This document shows positions 6,104 through 16,541 of a stretch of DNA of 46,767 nucleotides, in pieces (position 1 is the stretch's first letter; each line of letters begins with the position of its first letter). A model generated the notes under the pieces. The model worked only from the letters and a program-made list of their open reading frames with translations. It did no database searches and was not told the origin of the DNA. The position numbers and the translations under genes are program-made. The stretch is from Opitutaceae bacterium. Its GTDB lineage: Bacteria > Verrucomicrobiota > Verrucomicrobiia > Opitutales > Opitutaceae. The stretch is taken from positions 21,775-68,541 of the forward strand of contig PLKS01000060.1 of NCBI GenBank assembly GCA_003140665.1, in the 5' to 3' direction.

Positions 6104-8062
6104 TCACCGCTGCAGCTTCAGGGTGGCGGCCTTTCCCTCGCCCGCGGCGTTTGTCGCCGAGATGGCAATCGTCGACCCGGGGCCGAGCGAATATCCGCCG
6201 ATCGTCCGCACCACCGGGTCCGCTGCATTCGAATGGATCACGTCCCATCCCTCCAGGAGCACCCATTTGACCGAAGGGAGCGACGCGACGGAGTAGGCGA
6301 GCACCGGGCTGCCGCCGTCCGACACCGGCGGAATGATTTCGATCCTCGCCAGGCCGCCGCTGGTTTCCACGGACGCCGCCTTCGGCGGCGGCGGCGGCTT
6401 GTGCTTCTTCTTGCGCTGCGGAATCACGTTCGCGGTCGGAATGGAATGCGGGCCGGCGCCGGTCGCATTGGTGGCGGCGACCGTGAAGTTCATGGCATGG
6501 CCATTCTCGAGGCCGCTGAATATCACGTATCCCGTCTTCCGAAACGCCGCGGCCGTGACCGTGATCGTGGCGCCGCCCGACGAGGCGACGGTGTACGACT
6601 CGACCGCGGAGCTTCCGTCCAGGCACGGGGGATCCCAGGTCACGTAGGCGAGGCGGTCCCCGGGCGCGGCCGAGACATTGCCGGGCGCGTGGGGCACCGT
6701 CGGGCTGCAGAACCGTTCGGCCAGCACCGATCGGTACGCCGCCAGGACGCCGGCATCCGGCGCGGCGGAGTCCCGCGGGTCCTGCTCGGGGGGTCTTCCG
6801 TCAAAATCGATCGCGGGCGGCATCATCAGGTTCATCGCCTTGTGGTTCGCGCCGAATTGGCTCCCCTGCGGGAGAATGGCGAACCGCGGGTAATGGTCGA
6901 ACTGGTCGTGCTCGATCACCACGGCCTGCGAATGGTCGAGCTCGATCGCGGCCCCGTCGTCTTGGGCGAAGTCGACATAGGAGAACCTGCTGTTGTCGAC
7001 CCGGACCTGCGAGGCATCCGCGATCCTGAGGGCCGTCCACGAGATGTCCCCAAAGACGCAGGCCTCGACGGTGCCGCCTTCCAGGCCCGGCCCGAGGTCG
7101 AGCGCCGGCGTCCCGAGATGCACAAACTCGTCCTCGAGGAACTGGATGCCCCCGGCGAATGTGAAACGTACCGCGGCGGCGGGGGCGCCCGCGGGCCTGG
7201 ACCGGGTGTAGTCGACGTCGAATGAACGCGGCAGGCTGGTGTACTCGAACCGGATTCCCTTGAAGATGAGGCCGGTCACGGGCCGGACCTGGGTTCCGTT
7301 GCCCTCGATCAGGGTCCCGGCCTGCGCCGCCTCGACGTCGGCCGCCGCCATGTCCTCGCCGTAGCGCGGCGTGTAGTAGATCCTCCCCGCGGGCCGGTCG
7401 AAATACCACTCGCCGGGGGTGCCGAGCAGCTCGAACGCGTTCACCACGAAAAAGGGCGGCGTGCCCAGGCGCTCGGACCAGATCGCGGCGGCCTCGGCCG
7501 GCGGGAACAGGACGTCGTCGGGATTCTTCCAGTGGGGCTTGGACTCGGGGATGTCGCTGGCGCCGGCGGTGTCCCTTGCGAATGCCTGGAGCAGCCGGCC
7601 CCGGGTCCGGCTCGCAGGCACCCCGTTGACGAAGAGGTCGCGCGAATCCGCGAGGCCCTCGGGGGCGGGCGCCCACCACAGGCTCCGCGAGCGGTCGGCG
7701 AGGGTCCAGCCGCCGACCCGGAACCCCCCGGTGAGGACCGGGTGCTCCCCGGGAGCCGCCGTGTAGACGATCGAGAAGCCGTTCGTGCCGGAATCCTCGG
7801 GACCGAACTCGATGGGCCGGGCGACCTGGTAGGTCCCCCCGATGAAGACCGTGATGTCGTCGGACATGTCATGGTTCAACGTGCGCACCAGGTCACGGGC
7901 CCGCTCGATTGTCCTGAGTGGCTGCTCCTCGGACCCCGGATTGCGGTCGTCGCCCTTGGGCGAGACCCACAGCGACGCGCGCACCCCCGTGGCGGAGGCC
8001 AGTACCAGTGCGAATAGCCGGGCAGTGAATGCGCTTTGGGCCAAGGCCATCGGGAAGAACAT
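6104..8062 (-). CDS. Secreted right-handed parallel beta-helix protein (DUF1565/GH141-like N-terminus) with C-terminal fibronectin type III domains
   Basis: Signal sequence, LWVSPKGDDRNPGSEEQPLRTIERARDLVR, beta-helix repeats (GGIQFLEDEFVHLG...), two FN3 modules linked by KKKHKPPPPPK. Confidence 0.8.
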   Translation of the reverse strand: MFFPMALAQSAFTARLFALVLASATGVRASLWVSPKGDDRNPGSEEQPLRTIERARDLVRTLNHDMSDDITVFIGGTYQVARPIEFGPEDSGTNGFSIVYTAAPGEHPVLTGGFRVGGWTLADRSRSLWWAPAPEGLADSRDLFVNGVPASRTRGRLLQAFARDTAGASDIPESKPHWKNPDDVLFPPAEAAAIWSERLGTPPFFVVNAFELLGTPGEWYFDRPAGRIYYTPRYGEDMAAADVEAAQAGTLIEGNGTQVRPVTGLIFKGIRFEYTSLPRSFDVDYTRSRPAGAPAAAVRFTFAGGIQFLEDEFVHLGTPALDLGPGLEGGTVEACVFGDISWTALRIADASQVRVDNSRFSYVDFAQDDGAAIELDHSQAVVIEHDQFDHYPRFAILPQGSQFGANHKAMNLMMPPAIDFDGRPPEQDPRDSAAPDAGVLAAYRSVLAERFCSPTVPHAPGNVSAAPGDRLAYVTWDPPCLDGSSAVESYTVASSGGATITVTAAAFRKTGYVIFSGLENGHAMNFTVAATNATGAGPHSIPTANVIPQRKKKHKPPPPPKAASVETSGGLARIEIIPPVSDGGSPVLAYSVASLPSVKWVLLEGWDVIHSNAADPVVRTIGGYSLGPGSTIAISATNAAGEGKAATLKLQR

Positions 8063-8156
8063 GGCGGCTAATGCGGGTTCGGCAACATCAGCTGAAGACC
8101 TCCCGCGGGGCTGGGATTAACCTCGCGTTGGACAGGCTTTCGGGCGGAGGTATGGG

Positions 8157-9398
8157 ATGCCTTTTACAAAACTCAGCCTGGCGCCCAACATGGTGCGCGG
8201 CGTGCAGGCCATGGGTTACACGGAGCCCACCCCCGTCCAGCTCCGGGCCATCCCGGTGGTCATGTCGGGCAGGGACCTGATCGCCTCTGCGCAGACGGGC
8301 ACCGGCAAGACCGCGGCCTTCGCCCTGCCGGTCCTTTCGCTGCTCGGCATCCACAGGGCGGGCGGCCCCCGGGTCCTGGTGCTCGAGCCCACCCGGGAGC
8401 TCGCCGCCCAGGTCGAGACGGCCTTCAGGGATTTTTCGAGGTATTCGGACATCCGGGCGACGGTGCTCCACGGCGGCGTCGGCTATGGCCGGCAGCGCAG
8501 CGAGCTGCGCGCCGGGACCGACGTCGTCGTCGCGACGCCGGGGCGCCTCCTGGACTTCATCCAGGAGGGCGAGCTGAAGCTCGGCTCCATCCAGATCCTC
8601 GTCCTGGACGAGGTCGACCGCATGCTCGACATGGGGTTCATCCATGACGTGAAGCGGATCATCCAGCGGTGCCCGGCCCAGCGCCAGACGCTCTTCTTCT
8701 CGGCGACGGTGCCCCCCGAGATCGCGGCCGTCGCGTCCTTTGCGCTCAAGGACCCGGTGCGCGTCGAGATCGGGGCGGTGAAGGCGGTCACCCAGCTGAT
8801 CACCCACGCGATCTATCCCGTCCAGCAGGAGCAGAAATTCGACCTGCTGCTGGCGCTCCTGGCCGCGATCGATTTCAACAGCGTGCTCGTCTTCTCGCGC
8901 ACCAAGCACGGGGCCGACCGGATCGCCCGGCGCCTGAGGGAGGCCAACCACAGCGTGGCGGTGCTCCATGCGAACCGCTCGCAGAACCAGCGGATGGAGG
9001 CCCTCGAGGGTTTCCGGAGCGGGCGCTACGAGGTGATGGTGGCCACGGACATCGCGGCCCGCGGCATCGACGTGGCCGGCGTCTCGCACGTCATCAACTA
9101 CGACGTCCCGGAGAATCCTGAGGACTATGTGCACCGGATAGGCAGGACCGGCAGGGCCCAGGCCGTCGGCGACGCATTCACGCTCACGACGCCGGAGAAC
9201 ACCTCCGACGTGCGGGCCATCGAGCGTTTCATCGGCCGGGAGATCCCGCGGCTCAAGCTCGAGGGCTTCCCGTACAAGGCCGCGTCGGCATTCCCCCAGC
9301 ACCGGGAGCCGCAGGGGCGCCGGGGCGGGGCGCCCTTTCGGGGGACGCCGTCGCATCATCCGCGCGGCAAGCCGGGCGCCCATTGGGCCCGCCGCTGA
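8157..9398 (+). CDS. DEAD-box ATP-dependent RNA helicase (RhlE-like)
   Basis: Q motif GYTEPTPVQLRAIPVVMSGRD, SAQTGTGKT, DEVD (DEAD variant), SAT, ATDIAARGIDV, HRIGRTGRA. Confidence 0.95.
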   Translation: MPFTKLSLAPNMVRGVQAMGYTEPTPVQLRAIPVVMSGRDLIASAQTGTGKTAAFALPVLSLLGIHRAGGPRVLVLEPTRELAAQVETAFRDFSRYSDIRATVLHGGVGYGRQRSELRAGTDVVVATPGRLLDFIQEGELKLGSIQILVLDEVDRMLDMGFIHDVKRIIQRCPAQRQTLFFSATVPPEIAAVASFALKDPVRVEIGAVKAVTQLITHAIYPVQQEQKFDLLLALLAAIDFNSVLVFSRTKHGADRIARRLREANHSVAVLHANRSQNQRMEALEGFRSGRYEVMVATDIAARGIDVAGVSHVINYDVPENPEDYVHRIGRTGRAQAVGDAFTLTTPENTSDVRAIERFIGREIPRLKLEGFPYKAASAFPQHREPQGRRGGAPFRGTPSHHPRGKPGAHWARR

Positions 9399-9402
9399 GC
9401 AC

Positions 9403-10092
9403 CTAGGGCTGGCCATAGGTGGCCCGGGGGCCATGCTTGCGGCGGAAGTGGCGGTCGAGCAGCGCCGGGACGAGGCCGGCGCTGACGGGCTTGAGGTTGA
9501 GCGTGAGGAACGCGAGCCTCGCGCAAAGCTCGACCGCCACGGCGTTCTCCACCGCCTTGGCCGCGGTCGGGCCCCACGCGAAGGGCCCATGGCCGGCCAC
9601 GAGCACCCCGGGCACGTCCTGCGCGTTCAGCTTCGAGAACGTTTCGAGGATGACCCTGCCGGTCTCGATCTCATAGCTCCCGCGGATCTCCCGCCCCGTG
9701 AGCGCGCGCGTCGAAGGGATCTCCCCGCGGAAGAAGTCGGCATGCGTCGTGCCGAGCACGGGGACCGGGCGTCCCGCCTGCGCGAAGGCCGTGGCGTAGA
9801 GCGAATGCGTGTGGACGATGCCGCCCGCATGGAGAAAGCCCCTGTACAGCTCGGCATGGGTCGGCGTGTCCGAGGAGGGCCGAAGCCTGCCCTCGACGCG
9901 CCTGCCCTCGAGGTCGACGAGCACCATGTCCGCGGGCCGCAGCTTCCCGTAGAACACGCCGCTCGGCTTGATCGCCATGATGCCGCGGCGCCGGTCCAGG
10001 GCGCTCGCGTTTCCAAAGTTGAGGTGGATGAGCCCGTGGGCGGGGAGCGCCATGTTGGCCTCATAGGCTTCCCTCTTTAGCTCGGTCAGCAT
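9403..10092 (-). CDS. araD: L-ribulose-5-phosphate 4-epimerase
   Basis: MLTELKREAYEANMALPAHGLIHLNFGNAS, GGIVHTHSLYATAFAQAGRPVPVLGTTHADFF, VAGHGPFAWG class II aldolase motifs; downstream of araA. Start trimmed to ATG at 10092. Confidence 0.92.
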   Translation of the reverse strand: MLTELKREAYEANMALPAHGLIHLNFGNASALDRRRGIMAIKPSGVFYGKLRPADMVLVDLEGRRVEGRLRPSSDTPTHAELYRGFLHAGGIVHTHSLYATAFAQAGRPVPVLGTTHADFFRGEIPSTRALTGREIRGSYEIETGRVILETFSKLNAQDVPGVLVAGHGPFAWGPTAAKAVENAVAVELCARLAFLTLNLKPVSAGLVPALLDRHFRRKHGPRATYGQP

Positions 10093-10120
10093 GGCGGTTC
10101 GGGTCGGGGGGGCTGCGCGG

Positions 10121-11632
10121 TCATCGGCGGGGGTCCGGGGCGGAGCTGTAGTAGGCCTCGTTCCAGCGGAGCTCCTTCTCAAGCTCGGCCAGGCGGGTGT
10201 CCCGGTCGATGAGCACAAGCTCGATCCCCGCGATCTCCGCGAAGTCGCGCAGGTGCTCGGCGGTCACGGCGTAGCTGAAGGCCGTGTGGTGGGCGCCGCC
10301 GGCGCGGATCCAAGCCCCGCAGGCGGTCTTGAAATCCGGCCGGCATCGCCAGACCGCCCGCGCGACCGGGAGCCTGGGGAGCGGCCGCGGCGGCTTGACG
10401 ACGTCGACCTCGTTCACGATGAGCCTGAAGCGGCCGCCCAGGTCGATCAGCGATGCGTTCAGCGCCGGGCCCGCCGGGGCGTTGAACACGAGCCGCACGG
10501 GATCGTCCCTGCCGCCGATGCCGAGCGGGTGAATCTCCAGCGAGGGCCTGCCCGCGGCGATCGACTCGCAGATCTCGAGCATGTGCGCCCCGAGGACGAG
10601 GCTGCCGGAAGGGTGCAGGTGGTACGTGTAGTCCTCCATGAAGGACGTGCCTCCGGGGAGCCCGGCCCCGATGACCTTCATCATGCGCAGGAGGGCGCAG
10701 GTCTTCCAGTCGCCCTCCGCGCCGAAGCCGTAGCCTTCGGCCATGAGCCGCTGGACGGCGAGGCCCGGCAGCTGGCGCAGGCCGTGCAGGTCCTCGAAGG
10801 TGGTCGTGAAGCCCCTGAAGCCGCCCCTTTCCAGGAACGCGCGCAGCCCGAGCTCGATCCGCGCGGCATCGCGCAGCGACCCGTGGCGCGCCCCGCCGCG
10901 GCGCAGCTCCCGGGCCACCGTGTAGCGGTCGGCGTACTCGGCGCACAGCCGGGTCACGCCGGCCTCCGTCGCCCCCTTGACCTCGGCCGCGAGTTCGCCG
11001 ACCCCGTAGCCGTCGACCGCGTAGCCAAAGCGCGCCTCCGCGGCGAGCTTGTCGCCCTCGGTGACCGCGACCCGGCGCATGTTGTCGCCGAAGCGGGCGA
11101 ACCTCGCGCCCTGGAGGTCCTGCCATGCCCGCGCGACCCGCATCCAGGCGCCCAGCCTGTCGAGGACCTCCGGGTCCTCCCAGTGCCCGACGACGATCTT
11201 CCTCGGAAGGCGCATCCGCGCATGGAGGAAGCCCGCCTCGCGGTCGCCATGCGCCGCCTGGTTGAGGTTCATGAAGTCCATGTCGATCTCCCCCCAGGGC
11301 AGGTCGCGATTGAACTGCGTGTGCAGGTGGGCAAACGGCTTGCGCAGGAGGGAAAGGCCGCCGATCCACATCTTCGCGGGCGAGAACGTGTGCATCCAGA
11401 GGATGAGCCCGGCGCATTCCGGCGCCTGGTTCGCCTCGAGGCAGACCCTTCGGATCTCCTCGTCCGTCGTGAGGACCGACTTGAACGCCACGGGTAGCGG
11501 GACGGCGGGCGAGGCGCTGAGCGCGCGGGCGATCTTCTGCGAGTTGGCCGCGACCTGCCTGAGCGGCCCGGGCCCGTAGAGGTGCTGGGAGCCGGTGACG
11601 AGCCAGATGCCGGATTTCGAAAGGGGTTTCAT
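10121..11632 (-). CDS. araA: L-arabinose isomerase
   Basis: [56 protein letters not shown] motifs; 503 aa. Confidence 0.96.
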   Translation of the reverse strand: MKPLSKSGIWLVTGSQHLYGPGPLRQVAANSQKIARALSASPAVPLPVAFKSVLTTDEEIRRVCLEANQAPECAGLILWMHTFSPAKMWIGGLSLLRKPFAHLHTQFNRDLPWGEIDMDFMNLNQAAHGDREAGFLHARMRLPRKIVVGHWEDPEVLDRLGAWMRVARAWQDLQGARFARFGDNMRRVAVTEGDKLAAEARFGYAVDGYGVGELAAEVKGATEAGVTRLCAEYADRYTVARELRRGGARHGSLRDAARIELGLRAFLERGGFRGFTTTFEDLHGLRQLPGLAVQRLMAEGYGFGAEGDWKTCALLRMMKVIGAGLPGGTSFMEDYTYHLHPSGSLVLGAHMLEICESIAAGRPSLEIHPLGIGGRDDPVRLVFNAPAGPALNASLIDLGGRFRLIVNEVDVVKPPRPLPRLPVARAVWRCRPDFKTACGAWIRAGGAHHTAFSYAVTAEHLRDFAEIAGIELVLIDRDTRLAELEKELRWNEAYYSSAPDPRR

Positions 11633-11645
11633 GTGGAAAGAGGCG

Positions 11646-13313
11646 TCATGCGGCGCGGGCGCCGGCCTGGATCGCCAGGAGTTCCTTCATCACGCCGGAG
11701 AGGTCGGCCCTCCTTCGGACGCCGCCGAACCCATCATGAAGGACGCGGTACTGCGCATAGAGCCGGTTGTAGACCCGGCGGCGGCGGGGATCCGGCCGGT
11801 AGGCTTCCTTTTTGAGCCGCGTCATCGCCTTCTCGGCCGCCGGAAAATCTCGGTGGGCGCCCGCCAGCACCGCGGCGCCGATGGCCGCGCCCAGGGCGCA
11901 CGCCTGGTTCGACCCCGCGACATGCATCGTGCAGCCGGTCACGTCGGCATAGATCTGCATCAGCAGCGGGTTCTTCTCCGAGATGCCGCCGGCGCAGACG
12001 ATCCTGCGGATCGGCACGCCGTACTCGCGGATCCGCTCGATGATCATCCGGGCGCCGAACGCCGTCGCCTCGATGAGCGCGCGGTAGATCTCGGCCCGCG
12101 TCGTCTGCAGGGTGCAGCCGACCAGCAGCCCGGTCAGGCGGGGGTCCACCAGGATGGTCCGGTTGCCGTTCTGCCAGTCGAGCGCGAGGAGGCCGCTGTG
12201 GCCGGGTTCCTGGCGGCCCGCCTCCCTGGTCAGGCGGGCGTGCATCTCCCTGTCGCCTCCGCAGACCGTGTCGATCCACCAGTTGAAGATGTCGCCGACC
12301 GCCGACTGGCCCGCCTCGATCGCGTGGCAGCCGGGCACGATGGAGCCCGGCACGATTCCGCATATCCCCGGGATGTTGGGGACTTTCCCGCGGGAGGAGA
12401 CCAGCGCGCAGTCGCAGGTGGAGGTGCCGATCACCTTCACCAGCGTCCCCTCGCGGATGCCGCATCCGATCGACCCGTAGTGGACGTCGAATTCCCCGAT
12501 CGCGATGGGGATGCCGGCGGGCAGGCCGAGCCGCCGAGACCACTCGGGGCAGAGGGCGCCGGCGGGTGTCGAGGCGTCGAACGCCCGCTTGTAGAGGCGG
12601 TCCCGCAGCCGCCCCAGCCTTGGGTCGAGCGCCGAGAGGAACCTCCTGTCCGGCAGGCCGCCCCATTCGTCGCTGTAGAGGGCCTTGTGGCCCGCGGCGC
12701 ATATCCCGCGCACGACGGCCAGCGGGTCGTCGACCCCGGCCAGCGTGGACGGGATCCAGTCCGCGAGCTCCACCCATGAATGCGCCGCGGTGAAGACCCC
12801 GGGGGCCACCGACAGGCAGTGCCAGATCTTCGACCAGAACCACTCCGACGAGTACCGGTTCCCGCACTTCGCGATGTACTCGGGGCGCATCCGCGCCGCC
12901 ACCTCGGTGATGCGGGCCGCCTCGCGCCAGCTGGTGTGGTCCTTCCAGAGCCAGCACTGGGCCGCGAGGTCGCGCCGCCATTTCCGGTGGAGGGCAAGCG
13001 GGCGGTTGCGGCGGTCGACCGGCATCGGGCTCGACCCGGTGGTGTCGACCCCGATGCCCGCCACGCTCCCCGCCGAGAATCCGCGCGTGCGCGTCGCGGC
13101 GGCGAGCGCGCCCCGGACGCTTTCCCCGAGGGCGATCAGGTAGTCTCCCGGGTGCTGGCGCGCGAGATGGGCGTCACCCGGGTCGAGTAGGACTCCCTGG
13201 CGCCCGCTCCTATACTCCGCCACGCAGCTGCCCAGCTCCGCGCCGTCGGCACAGCGCACGACGAGCGCCCGCGCCGAGTTGGTTCCAAAATCGATTCCTA
13301 GGGTGAACGCCAT
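11646..13313 (-). CDS. araB: Ribulokinase
   Basis: [23 protein letters not shown]-kinase phosphate-1 motif, [36 protein letters not shown]; start trimmed to ATG at 13313. Confidence 0.95.
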   Translation of the reverse strand: MAFTLGIDFGTNSARALVVRCADGAELGSCVAEYRSGRQGVLLDPGDAHLARQHPGDYLIALGESVRGALAAATRTRGFSAGSVAGIGVDTTGSSPMPVDRRNRPLALHRKWRRDLAAQCWLWKDHTSWREAARITEVAARMRPEYIAKCGNRYSSEWFWSKIWHCLSVAPGVFTAAHSWVELADWIPSTLAGVDDPLAVVRGICAAGHKALYSDEWGGLPDRRFLSALDPRLGRLRDRLYKRAFDASTPAGALCPEWSRRLGLPAGIPIAIGEFDVHYGSIGCGIREGTLVKVIGTSTCDCALVSSRGKVPNIPGICGIVPGSIVPGCHAIEAGQSAVGDIFNWWIDTVCGGDREMHARLTREAGRQEPGHSGLLALDWQNGNRTILVDPRLTGLLVGCTLQTTRAEIYRALIEATAFGARMIIERIREYGVPIRRIVCAGGISEKNPLLMQIYADVTGCTMHVAGSNQACALGAAIGAAVLAGAHRDFPAAEKAMTRLKKEAYRPDPRRRRVYNRLYAQYRVLHDGFGGVRRRADLSGVMKELLAIQAGARAA

Positions 13314-13371
13314 GTTTCTTGGGGAGCGCGGTTCCTGATTTATCGGCGGGGCATGTCGACACGATCCTGTA

Positions 13372-13387
13372 TTGACTGGACGGTCAA
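13372..13387. promoter_or_regulatory. Candidate operator: inverted repeat TTGAC-N6-GTCAA in araB/symporter divergent region
   Basis: TTGACTGGACGGTCAA read directly between the divergent starts at 13313 and 13474. Confidence 0.35.
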
Positions 13388-13473
13388 GTGAACCGAAGGT
13401 CGCCGCGGAAGGCACGGCTTTTTAGCTTCCGCCCGTTACCCCCCGCACCCTGAGCTCGTTAACCCCGCTCGCC

Positions 13474-15279
13474 ATGGCCTCGACGTCCGCTTCAACCCTC
13501 ACAGGCATAGACTGGCTCGCGATCGCGATCTACTTCAGCATTCTCATCGGCGTCGCCTCCTGGGTCGTCCGGAAAAGCAAGGACACGGCGACCGACTATT
13601 TCCTGGCGGGGCGCAACCTCGGCTGGTGGATCATCGGGGCGTCGATTTTCGCCTCCAACATCGGCTCCGAGCACATCGTGGGCCTGGCCGGGTCCGGCGC
13701 CACGGACGGCGTGGCCCTGGCCCACTACGAGCTCCATGCCTGGTGCCTGCTGGTCCTAGCATGGGTGTTCGTCCCGTTCTACTCGCGCGCGCTCGTGTTC
13801 ACGATGCCCGAGTTCCTCGAGCGGCGCTTCAGCGCGCCGTCGCGCTACGTCCTCTCGATCGTCTCGCTCATCACGTTCATCGTCTCCAAGATAGCGGTCG
13901 GGATCTTCGCGGGGGGCGTCGTCTTCGCCACGCTGCTTCCCGAGATGCACATCAGCATCGGGGGCGCCTCGATAAACGCCTTTTGGATCGGATCGGTGGC
14001 GGTCATCATCCTCACGGGCCTCTACACGATGGTGGGCGGCATGCGGGCCGTCGTCTACAACGACGCCGTGCAGGTGACGGTCCTCATCGGCGGCTCGGCG
14101 CTCCTGACGTTCTACGGGCTGCACCGGCTCGGCGGCTGGTCCGAGCTGCGGCACTACTGCGGCTCCGAGATGCTCAACCTCTGGCGCCCCATCACGCCCG
14201 CGGGGGTGCAGTCGACGTGGTCGCCCGTCCTCGAGACGAACGCCTCCGGGGCGGTCGTGAGGCAGGCGTGGTACTTCAATGGCAACTATCCGTGGCCCGG
14301 CATGCTGATCTGCGCCCCAATCATCGGGCTCTGGTACTGGTGCACGGACCAGTACATCGTCCAGCGCGCGCTCGGCGCGCCCGACCAGAGGACGGCCCGC
14401 CGGGGAAGCATCTTCGCCGCCTTCCTCAAGCTCTTCCCGGTGTACCTCTTCATCATCCCCGGCCTCATCTGCTTCGCGCTCGCCAAGAGCGGGAAGATCC
14501 CCGAGCTGTCCGGGATGGTGGGCGCCGACGGAAAGCCCGTGCCGGCCGAGGCCCAGGCGGCCTTTCCCCTCATGGTGAAGTTCCTCCTGCCGCCCGGGCT
14601 GCGGGGAATCGTGGTCGCCGGGCTCCTTTCGGCCCTCATGGGCTCGCTCGCGGGCGTGTTCAACGCCTCCTCGACCCTGTTCACCGTGGACCTCTACCAG
14701 AAGGTGCGGCCGCTGGCCTCGCAGCACGAGCTCGTGCGGATGGGCCGCATCGCGACGGCGGTCATGGTCCTCATCGCGCTCGCCTGGATCCCCGTCATCC
14801 AGGGGGCGCACGGGCTCTACGGCTACCTGCAGGCGGTCCAGGGCTACCTCGCCCCGCCGATCTTCGTCGTGTTCTTCTTCGGTGTGTTCTGGAAGCGCCT
14901 GAACGCCCAGGGGTGCCTTTGGGCGATGGTGGTGGGCTTCGTGATCGGGGTCTTCCGGATGCTGGTCGACACGCCGGTGACCATGAAGCTCGCGGGCTTC
15001 GAGCAGGGCTACCCCCAGGGCTCGTTCCTGTGGATCGTGAACAACATCAATTTCCAGTATTTCAGCGTGCTCATCACGGTCATCTCCGCCATCGTCATGG
15101 TCGCCATCAGCTACATGACCGCGGTGCCGGACTATCCGCGGATCAGGGGGCTGACGTTCGCGACGGCATCGGACGCCGACCGCGCGCTCACCCGCTCAAG
15201 CTGGGAGAAAAGGGACGTCTTCTTCTCAGCCTTCATCCTGGCCTGCATCCTGGGCGCGTACATCTACTTCTCCGGCTAA
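13474..15279 (+). CDS. Sodium:solute symporter family transporter (SSS, SglT-like sugar symporter)
   Basis: Multiple TM helices, ASIFASNIGSEHIVGLAGSGA, VVAGLLSALMGSLAGVFNASSTLFTVDLYQK; divergent from araBAD. Confidence 0.92.
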   Translation: MASTSASTLTGIDWLAIAIYFSILIGVASWVVRKSKDTATDYFLAGRNLGWWIIGASIFASNIGSEHIVGLAGSGATDGVALAHYELHAWCLLVLAWVFVPFYSRALVFTMPEFLERRFSAPSRYVLSIVSLITFIVSKIAVGIFAGGVVFATLLPEMHISIGGASINAFWIGSVAVIILTGLYTMVGGMRAVVYNDAVQVTVLIGGSALLTFYGLHRLGGWSELRHYCGSEMLNLWRPITPAGVQSTWSPVLETNASGAVVRQAWYFNGNYPWPGMLICAPIIGLWYWCTDQYIVQRALGAPDQRTARRGSIFAAFLKLFPVYLFIIPGLICFALAKSGKIPELSGMVGADGKPVPAEAQAAFPLMVKFLLPPGLRGIVVAGLLSALMGSLAGVFNASSTLFTVDLYQKVRPLASQHELVRMGRIATAVMVLIALAWIPVIQGAHGLYGYLQAVQGYLAPPIFVVFFFGVFWKRLNAQGCLWAMVVGFVIGVFRMLVDTPVTMKLAGFEQGYPQGSFLWIVNNINFQYFSVLITVISAIVMVAISYMTAVPDYPRIRGLTFATASDADRALTRSSWEKRDVFFSAFILACILGAYIYFSG

Positions 15280-15323
15280 CGGAGCCGGGCGAGCGCCGCC
15301 CGGCACCCTGGAATCCAAACCCC

Positions 15324-16454
15324 ATGAACGCACGAATCACGACCCGGCTCCTCACTTTCATCCTCGCCTGCGGGGCCTGCGCCTTCGCGGCCGGCGCGGC
15401 CGGCGGCCCCTCCGTGGAAAAGCAACCTTTCGGGAAAGCTGGGGATCGGGACGTGGACCTCTACATCCTCACGAATTCGAGCGGCATGGTGGCCAAGGTG
15501 ATGACCTATGGCGCGACGCTCACTGAATTGGACGCGCCCGATCGGAACGGGAAGCTGGATGACGTCGTGCTCGGGTTCGACGGCATCGACGGCTACCTCG
15601 GAAAGGAGCCGTACTTCGGGGCCACCGTCGGCCGCGTGGGAAACCGGATCGCGAAGGGCCGATTCACCCTGGACGGCAAGGCCTACCAGCTCGCCACCAA
15701 CGACGGCCCGAACCACCTGCACGGCGGGACTAAGGGGTTCGACAAGGTGGTCTGGGACGCGAGGGTCGCGACGTCCCACGCCGGGCCGGCGGTGTTGTTC
15801 AGCTACCTGAGCAAGGACGGGGAGGAGGGCTACCCGGGCAATTGCCGCGTCAGCGTCCTCTACACCCTCACCGACGCCGGTGAACTCCGGCTCGACTACA
15901 CGGTGACGACCGACCGCGACACCCCCGTCAACGTGACCAACCACAGCTATTTCAACCTGGGAGGGGCCGAGAACGGCGACATCCTTGGCGACGAGCTGAC
16001 CCTCTTCGCGGATCGGTTCACGCCCGTCGACGCGACCCTGATCCCCACCGGCGAGCTCGCCCCGGTCGCCGGCACGCCGATGGATTTCCGGCGCCCGACG
16101 CCGATCGGGGCGCATATCAGGGAGGTTGGCGGCCACCCGGTGGGCTACGACCACAACTATGTGGTCAACGGCCAAGCAGGGAAGCTCTCGCCGGTTGCCG
16201 CCCTCTATGACCCGAAGTCGGGCCGCGAGATGGACGTCTCGAGCACGGAGCCGGGCGTGCAGTTCTACAGCGGCAATTTCCTCGACGGGACGATCACCGG
16301 GAAGAAGGGGGCCGTGTACCGGCAATACTGGGCGCTGGCGCTGGAGACCCAGCATTTTCCCGACTCGGTGAACCACGCCAACTTCCCGTCGTACGTCCTC
16401 AAGGCGGGCGACACCTACCGCTCCACCACGATCTACCGCTTCAGCGCAAGGTAG
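15324..16454 (+). CDS. Aldose 1-epimerase (galactose mutarotase), exported
   Basis: ATG 15324 with signal peptide; NRIAKGRFTLDGKAYQLATNDGPNHLHGGTKGFDK, VTNHSYFNLGG, YSGNFLDG motifs. Confidence 0.93.
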   Translation: MNARITTRLLTFILACGACAFAAGAAGGPSVEKQPFGKAGDRDVDLYILTNSSGMVAKVMTYGATLTELDAPDRNGKLDDVVLGFDGIDGYLGKEPYFGATVGRVGNRIAKGRFTLDGKAYQLATNDGPNHLHGGTKGFDKVVWDARVATSHAGPAVLFSYLSKDGEEGYPGNCRVSVLYTLTDAGELRLDYTVTTDRDTPVNVTNHSYFNLGGAENGDILGDELTLFADRFTPVDATLIPTGELAPVAGTPMDFRRPTPIGAHIREVGGHPVGYDHNYVVNGQAGKLSPVAALYDPKSGREMDVSSTEPGVQFYSGNFLDGTITGKKGAVYRQYWALALETQHFPDSVNHANFPSYVLKAGDTYRSTTIYRFSAR

Positions 16455-16541
16455 CCGCGGCAAGGGCGCGCCGGCGCGCAGTGGCGGCCTTGACAGGGGC
16501 GACTCGCCTGTCAGGCATCATCGTCCCGGGAACCCCATTCT

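Noticed and set aside
8088-9590. 500-aa minus-strand ORF
   Set aside because: Antisense to the DEAD-box helicase; no domain content.
10091-12779. Long + strand ORFs (468 and 394 aa) across araA/araB
   Set aside because: Antisense shadow ORFs of clearly identified araA and araB.
13626-15323. N-terminal extension of the 942-aa + ORF containing the mutarotase
   Set aside because: Overlaps the SSS symporter out of frame; Arg/His/Pro-rich shadow translation. The real gene starts at 15324 with a signal peptide.
16480-16520. TGACAGG..CCTGTCA hairpin between galM and GH2 as an operator
   Set aside because: More simply an intergenic terminator-like hairpin with a bulge; too weak to call.
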